Shown one piece after another: positions 48,703 through 51,692 of a stretch of DNA of 51,692 nt. Within the stretch, counting starts at the first letter, position 1. Each line of letters begins with the position of its first letter. Position numbers and translations under genes: made by a program. The stretch is from a virus. The stretch lies in IMG/VR virus record IMGVR_UViG_3300005529_001122, positions 1 to 51,692 of that record. The stretch is one strand, 5' to 3'. The notes under the pieces were generated by a model, which saw only the letters and a program-made list of their open reading frames with translations, did not search any database and was not told the origin of the DNA.

Positions 48703-49208
48703 TGAGAACCCTCCTGGCGGGTTGCGGTCCACGATTGGTTGTTGGCTATTCGCGTGATGGTCGACTTGCTGACACCCAATAGTTTGGCCGCGTGCCGGTG
48801 CGATATGCCGTCATCGAGCAGAGTCCGGACAAGCGCCACATCGAGGAAGTCCAGCTTGGCCGCAGGATTGGTATCGCCGGCGCCATGGGGTGGCGGAACG
48901 CCACGTCCCTTGCGGTTCATATCGGCGACGTTTTCGATCTGCGGTGCCGCAAATAAGTGCGCGGGATTGACGCAAGCAGGCGTATCGCAGGCGTGGCAGA
49001 TCACCATGCCGACAGGAATGAGGCCGTTTGCCCATTCATAAGAGAGCACATGCGCACGAGCATTTCCTTCGCCTCTGCGACCCCGTCCGATAACGCCGTA
49101 CCCAAAATTCCCAGTTGCTCCGGTCCACAGCCAGCAGCCATTCGGGCTGCTCGTCGTGTCGACTTTTGCCCAGAATCTCTCTTGCAGGGGCTTTGGGTGA
49201 CGAGGCAC
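48684..49208 (-). CDS. HNH endonuclease with C-terminal HTH
   Basis: A 174-residue protein with an HNH core at about 68-95 (VICHACDTPACVNPAHLFAAPQIENV) including Cys residues for zinc. The N-terminus (FWAKVDTTSSPNGCWLWTGATGNFGYG) is typical of phage HNH families. The end is a resolvase-like HTH (VALVRTLLDDGISHRHAAKLLGVSKSTITRI) that would help DNA recognition. It overlaps the Sak4-like start by 19 bases. It is the third HNH gene in this prophage. Confidence 0.85.
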   Translation of the reverse strand: MPRHPKPLQERFWAKVDTTSSPNGCWLWTGATGNFGYGVIGRGRRGEGNARAHVLSYEWANGLIPVGMVICHACDTPACVNPAHLFAAPQIENVADMNRKGRGVPPPHGAGDTNPAAKLDFLDVALVRTLLDDGISHRHAAKLLGVSKSTITRIANNQSWTATRQEGSQCPFAS

Positions 49209-49248
49209 ACACTTTCCTTTTGCATGCTTTCCAGGTCGCTCGATCTGT

Positions 49249-49318
49249 AACGGCGGGGCGTTGACCGGGCGCCGAAGGATTGCCTGCCCGTCCTTGCGGA
49301 GCGGGCCGCCCCGCCGTT
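49249..49318. repeat. Extended inverted repeat, 11-base arms
   Basis: AACGGCGGGGC at 49249-49259 pairs with GCCCCGCCGTT at 49308-49318, with 48 bases between that can form an inner AAGGA/TCCTT pairing. It lies in the 114-base gap between the HNH gene start and the next gene. It may be a structured transcript, a terminator without T-run, or a homing-related site. No coding potential is seen. Confidence 0.35.
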
Positions 49319-49322
49319 GTTC

Positions 49323-49808
49323 TCAGGACTCCTTACGAAGTTGCAGCACGAAGCTGGGCTTTCCTGTCCTCACGGTGCGCGCTGGCGCGAACGCGGCACG
49401 GATGTGTGCGGGCCAGGCGGCGTATTTCCGCTCGGGCACCTTGAAGGCGAGCTCGACATATTCGGACGGGTCCTCGCCACTGGCGCGAATGCGCTCGACC
49501 AGCGCGGCAAGCTGCGCCTGAACCCATTCGACGCGTTTCGGCAGGTCGGCGACAACGGTCACCGGTCCATCGTCGAAACGCACCGTGCCGGTGTCCTTGT
49601 CTTCTGCAGCACGGGCAGAGGCCGCTCGATCGCCGTAGCGAAGCGCGATGGCGCCATCCAGCCATTCCTTGAGGTTCTTTGCTGCCTGGAACGCAGCCTC
49701 AGCATCCTCCTGGAGGAGAGCGAGCTGATCGGCCGGCAATGCGGCGATCTCGCCGATCGGCAGGGCGCGGATGTCGTCGAGCGACGGGCGGTTGGCTGCG
49801 GGCATCAT
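49323..49808 (-). CDS. Uncharacterised early protein, helical
   Basis: The 161-residue product (ATG 49808, ATGA overlap with the upstream gene) is helical and charged: SLDDIRALPIGEIAALPADQLALLQEDAEAAFQAAKNLKEWLDGAIALRYGDRA. A second part (VRFDDGPVTVVADLPKRVEWVQAQLAALVERI) and a final segment (YVELAFKVPERKYAAWPAHIRAAFAPARTV) follow. No family is recognised. The YVELAFKVPERKYAAWP stretch looks like a protein-binding region. It belongs to the cro-side early operon. Confidence 0.58.
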   Translation of the reverse strand: MMPAANRPSLDDIRALPIGEIAALPADQLALLQEDAEAAFQAAKNLKEWLDGAIALRYGDRAASARAAEDKDTGTVRFDDGPVTVVADLPKRVEWVQAQLAALVERIRASGEDPSEYVELAFKVPERKYAAWPAHIRAAFAPARTVRTGKPSFVLQLRKES

Positions 49809-50158
49809 GCGGCCTCCTCGGCAAACAAGGTGGAGAATGAAAGCGCCGCGCCCGCCGGCCGTGATCGCGCGACAGCGAGATAGCTGAAGGTGTCGGCTCC
49901 GAGCCGGCGCTGGACCAGATGGACGAGGCCTTGCTCGGCAAGCCGCATGGCGCGCTCCGCGATGCAGATGAGATCGCCGCGATTCTCGATGCTCATCGGC
50001 TGGCCCAGCGGCGTGCGGTCGATGCCGAGAAATCCGCGGTGATATTCGATCGTCTCGCCAGGCTCGGCCTGACTGAGCCAGCCGCACAATTCGATATCGC
50101 TCATGCGCAGCCGGACTGGCGGAAACGGGCTGACGTTGCTCGTCATTAGAGTGTCCAT
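49805..50158 (-). CDS. Uncharacterised early protein
   Basis: A 117-residue product from ATG 50158. It has an N-terminal hydrophobic region (VSPFPPVRLRMSDIELCGWLSQAEPGETIEYHRGFLGID) and a winged-helix-like end (LAEQGLVHLVQRRLGADTFSYLAVAR). The centre (ICIAERAMRLAEQGL) is a helix followed by a turn and strand, as in wHTH domains. It might bind DNA. The stop overlaps the next gene by 4 bases. Confidence 0.55.
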   Translation of the reverse strand: MDTLMTSNVSPFPPVRLRMSDIELCGWLSQAEPGETIEYHRGFLGIDRTPLGQPMSIENRGDLICIAERAMRLAEQGLVHLVQRRLGADTFSYLAVARSRPAGAALSFSTLFAEEAA

Positions 50159-50160
50159 GA

Positions 50161-50397
50161 TCACGCCGTCCTGCATGCATCGAGTGCCGGCGTGTTCGCT
50201 CCGGCTGCCGTGCTCGCGCGCGTCTGTTGCGCTTCGAATGCCTCGATCTCTTCGAGCCGGTAGACGACTCGGCCGCCGATCTTCAGGTAGCGCGGCCCCT
50301 GACCCAGCCACCGCCATCGCTCCAGCGTGCGCGGCGAGATGCTCCATCGGCGCGAGAGCTCGACCTGATTGAGGTGCTTGATCGGCCGGTCGGTCAT
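50161..50397 (-). CDS. AlpA/excisionase-like HTH protein
   Basis: A 78-residue small HTH protein: LNQVELSRRWSISPRTLERWRWLGQGPRYLKIGGRVVYRLEEIEAFEAQQ is the MerR-type HTH_17 fold of AlpA and excisionases. Such proteins control excision or early expression in prophages. It starts at ATG 50397, inside a 4-base overlap with the Cro-like gene. No integrase gene lies in this window, so a regulatory role is at least as likely as excision. Confidence 0.78.
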   Translation of the reverse strand: MTDRPIKHLNQVELSRRWSISPRTLERWRWLGQGPRYLKIGGRVVYRLEEIEAFEAQQTRASTAAGANTPALDACRTA

Positions 50398-50615
50398 GCG
50401 GACCTCCTTGGGCGATGCCGCTTCCGTTCCGTGGATTCGAAATCCGCCATGAAGGAGAGCACCCTGTCCGCTGTGGCGAGCGTCGGGGAGCGGCCCCGGC
50501 GCAAGCCCAGGATGAATGATGGATCGCCGACTGCTTGCCGGCCGAACTCGGTCGGCTTGAAGCCATGAGCGGCGATAAAGGCCTCTACCTGCTCGCGAAA
50601 TTGACTGCTGATCAT
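50394..50615 (-). CDS. Cro-like HTH regulator
   Basis: A 73-residue protein whose centre (FIAAHGFKPTEFGRQAVGDPSFILGLRRG) has the XRE/Cro helix-turn-helix layout with a recognition helix near SFILGLRRG. It is the first gene of the - strand early operon, divergent from a CI-like repressor, just as Cro is in lambdoid phages. It probably competes for the operators in 50616-50733. The start ATG 50615 faces the operator region directly. Confidence 0.7.
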   Translation of the reverse strand: MISSQFREQVEAFIAAHGFKPTEFGRQAVGDPSFILGLRRGRSPTLATADRVLSFMADFESTERKRHRPRRSA

Positions 50616-50733
50616 GGCGGAATCTGCCTGCCGATAGGGCGTGGTGATAGGAATTAGAAAATCCCAATCGGCCTATTGCGTCAATTGGAAAAGATTGTTA
50701 ATTTCCTATCTAATCGATTCAAGGAGATAGGCC
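50616..50733. promoter_or_regulatory. Immunity operator region between cro-like and CI-like genes
   Basis: The 118-base divergent region contains GATAGGAATTA at 50646-50656 and a near-matching inverted copy TAATTTCCTATC at 50699-50710, likely half-sites bound by CI and Cro. It is AT-rich (TTGGAAAAGATTG) compared with its surroundings and must hold both early and maintenance promoters; a TTGGAA at 50685 is a possible -35 for CI. AAGGAG lies before the CI start. Sites were found by eye, without footprint evidence. Confidence 0.5.
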
Positions 50734-51447
50734 ATGGACCTCGATCCCGTCCGGACCCGCGTCCTCAAGCTGATCGAGGATCGCGACACCGATCTGAAGC
50801 ACGCCTCGCTCAAGATCGGTCGCAACGCCGCCTATTTGCATCAATTCATCTTCCGGGGGACGCCGAAGGTGCTGACCGAGGACGTGCGCGAGGCGCTGGC
50901 TAAACACCTCGGAATCGACGAATCCGAGCTGCGTCACCGGAAGGTGCCGCCGCGCAAGCCTCGATCGAAGCGCAACGCGAACCACAATCGTGCCGCGGTG
51001 CCCTTGCGAACTGCTCATGTGCCGGAAGGGTTCGTCGGCATCGCCGAGATCGACGTGCGCGCCTCGGCCGGTCCTGGCGCGTTCAACGAAGACCTTGAGG
51101 AAACCAAGGTGACCTGGTTGTTCCCTGAGGCGATCGTGCGGCACGAGTTTCGGGCGCCTCCCAACGAGCTCAGGATGATCACAGTCGACGGTGATTCGAT
51201 GGAGCCGCTGTTGTCGAGCGGCGACCGGATCTTGATCGACACCAGTCAGCGCGTTCCAGTGCCGCCCGGCATCTTCGTCGTCTGGGACGGCATGGGGCTC
51301 GTGGCAAAGCGCGTCGAGCACATCCCCAACTCCGACCCGGCGAAAGTCGTCATCAAGTCGGTGAACCCGGAATACCAAGCCTACGAGCGCATCGCTGAAG
51401 AGGTGAATGTCGTCGGCCGGGTGGTGTGGGTAGCGAGACGACTCTAA
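50734..51447 (+). CDS. CI-like repressor with S24 peptidase domain
   Basis: A 237-residue protein with an N-terminal HTH (LKHASLKIGRNAAYLHQFIFRG) and a C-terminal S24/LexA fold: the catalytic Ser155 is in VDGDSMEP and Lys192 in GLVAKRVEHI. A SAGPG segment at 111-115, just before the peptidase domain, is the usual hinge where such repressors are cut or simply flexed. It keeps the prophage silent and would be inactivated through RecA during DNA damage. A GGAG site 7 bases before ATG 50734 supports the start. The stop overlaps the next gene. Confidence 0.86.
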   Translation: MDLDPVRTRVLKLIEDRDTDLKHASLKIGRNAAYLHQFIFRGTPKVLTEDVREALAKHLGIDESELRHRKVPPRKPRSKRNANHNRAAVPLRTAHVPEGFVGIAEIDVRASAGPGAFNEDLEETKVTWLFPEAIVRHEFRAPPNELRMITVDGDSMEPLLSSGDRILIDTSQRVPVPPGIFVVWDGMGLVAKRVEHIPNSDPAKVVIKSVNPEYQAYERIAEEVNVVGRVVWVARRL

Positions 51448-51692
51448 TGGTCGGCATCAACTCAATTGTGCTCAGCGCGGCAAAATGGATTAGCACCGGT
51501 GCGGGCGTGTCCGGCGCGATCCTGGTCGCGCTCAATGTCGGCGTCGTCGCTTATGGGTTCGCGCTGTTTCTTGTGTCGTCCGTGCTGTGGGGTGCGGCAG
51601 CGCTGATTCAACGCGAACCGAGCTTGGTCGTGCTGCAAGGCGCGTTCACGGTGATCAACTTACTTGGGCTCTGGCGTTGGACAGGGAGCTGA
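51447..51692 (+). CDS. Small membrane protein coupled to the repressor gene
   Basis: The 81-residue product starts at ATG 51447, overlapping the repressor TAA by one base, and ends at TGA 51690-51692, the very end of the window. Two or three membrane spans are visible (AGVSGAILVALNVGVVAYGFALFLVSSVLWG and LVVLQGAFTVINLLGLWRW), ending with a Trp-Arg-Trp cap. Expression with CI implies a lysogenic function such as superinfection exclusion. The family is common in alphaproteobacteria but its role is unknown to me. Confidence 0.68.
   Translation: MVGINSIVLSAAKWISTGAGVSGAILVALNVGVVAYGFALFLVSSVLWGAAALIQREPSLVVLQGAFTVINLLGLWRWTGS

Noticed and set aside
49249-49318. Standard rho-independent terminator
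   Set aside because: Arms are 48 bases apart and no T-run follows on either strand, so it was kept only as an inverted repeat.

Overview
The window is high-GC, proteobacterial DNA. Codon use, the GTA-type tail-tip proteins, and a small REP/MITE element with TTAGAGCGG ends all point to an alphaproteobacterium of the Hyphomicrobiales, most like Bradyrhizobium or Rhodopseudomonas. This host assignment is an inference from gene families and repeats; no rRNA or tRNA is present to confirm it.

Region 1 (1-6979) has visibly lower GC and reads mainly on the + strand. It looks like a defence or genome-maintenance island. In order it holds the end of a sigma-70-like protein, a small helical protein, an ImmA/IrrE-type metallopeptidase, a NurA-like nuclease and a HerA-type hexameric ATPase. 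A DNA methyltransferase converges on the ATPase gene with a 4-base overlap, and a HEPN-like gene broken by one missing base follows. A processive NurA-HerA machine, a modifying enzyme and a peptidase/sigma regulatory trio together form the best candidate here for an undescribed anti-phage system.

Region 2 (6981-31900), entirely on the - strand, holds lysis and virion genes of a siphovirus-like prophage. Read in transcription order from 31900 downwards, it follows phage lambda: small and large terminase, gpW-like, portal, S49 protease with a nested scaffold, decoration protein, major capsid, head-tail and tail-completion proteins, tail tube, the G/GT tail chaperone with an A AAA AAC slippery site, and tape measure. 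The tail tip then switches to the gene-transfer-agent type (DUF2460, DUF2163, NlpC/P60, giant TIM-barrel tail protein), followed by a DUF2793 fibre, a GH108-peptidase endolysin and holin-like membrane proteins. A MITE has inserted at the end of a small gene between the tape measure and DUF2460.

Region 3 (32002-33318) carries three + strand accessory genes, the last with a DUF3489 domain, and ends in a strong terminator. Region 4 (33371-50615), - strand, is the early region: two tandem ParB-methyltransferase fusions, small accessory genes, a RuvC-like resolvase, a 260-base field of TGTCACCAC iterons (candidate replication origin), a three-gene cassette with HEPN-type motifs, a primase-VapE helicase fusion, a RecD-like helicase, a Cas4-like exonuclease, a Sak4-like recombinase with an SSB-like partner, HNH endonucleases and a Cro/AlpA-like control end. 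Region 5 (50616-51692) is the immunity switch: an operator region, a divergent S24-type CI repressor, and a membrane protein overlapping its stop codon.

No integrase, attachment site, CRISPR array or tRNA was found, so the prophage probably continues past the right edge. Whether region 1 belongs to the prophage or to flanking host DNA cannot be decided from this window.
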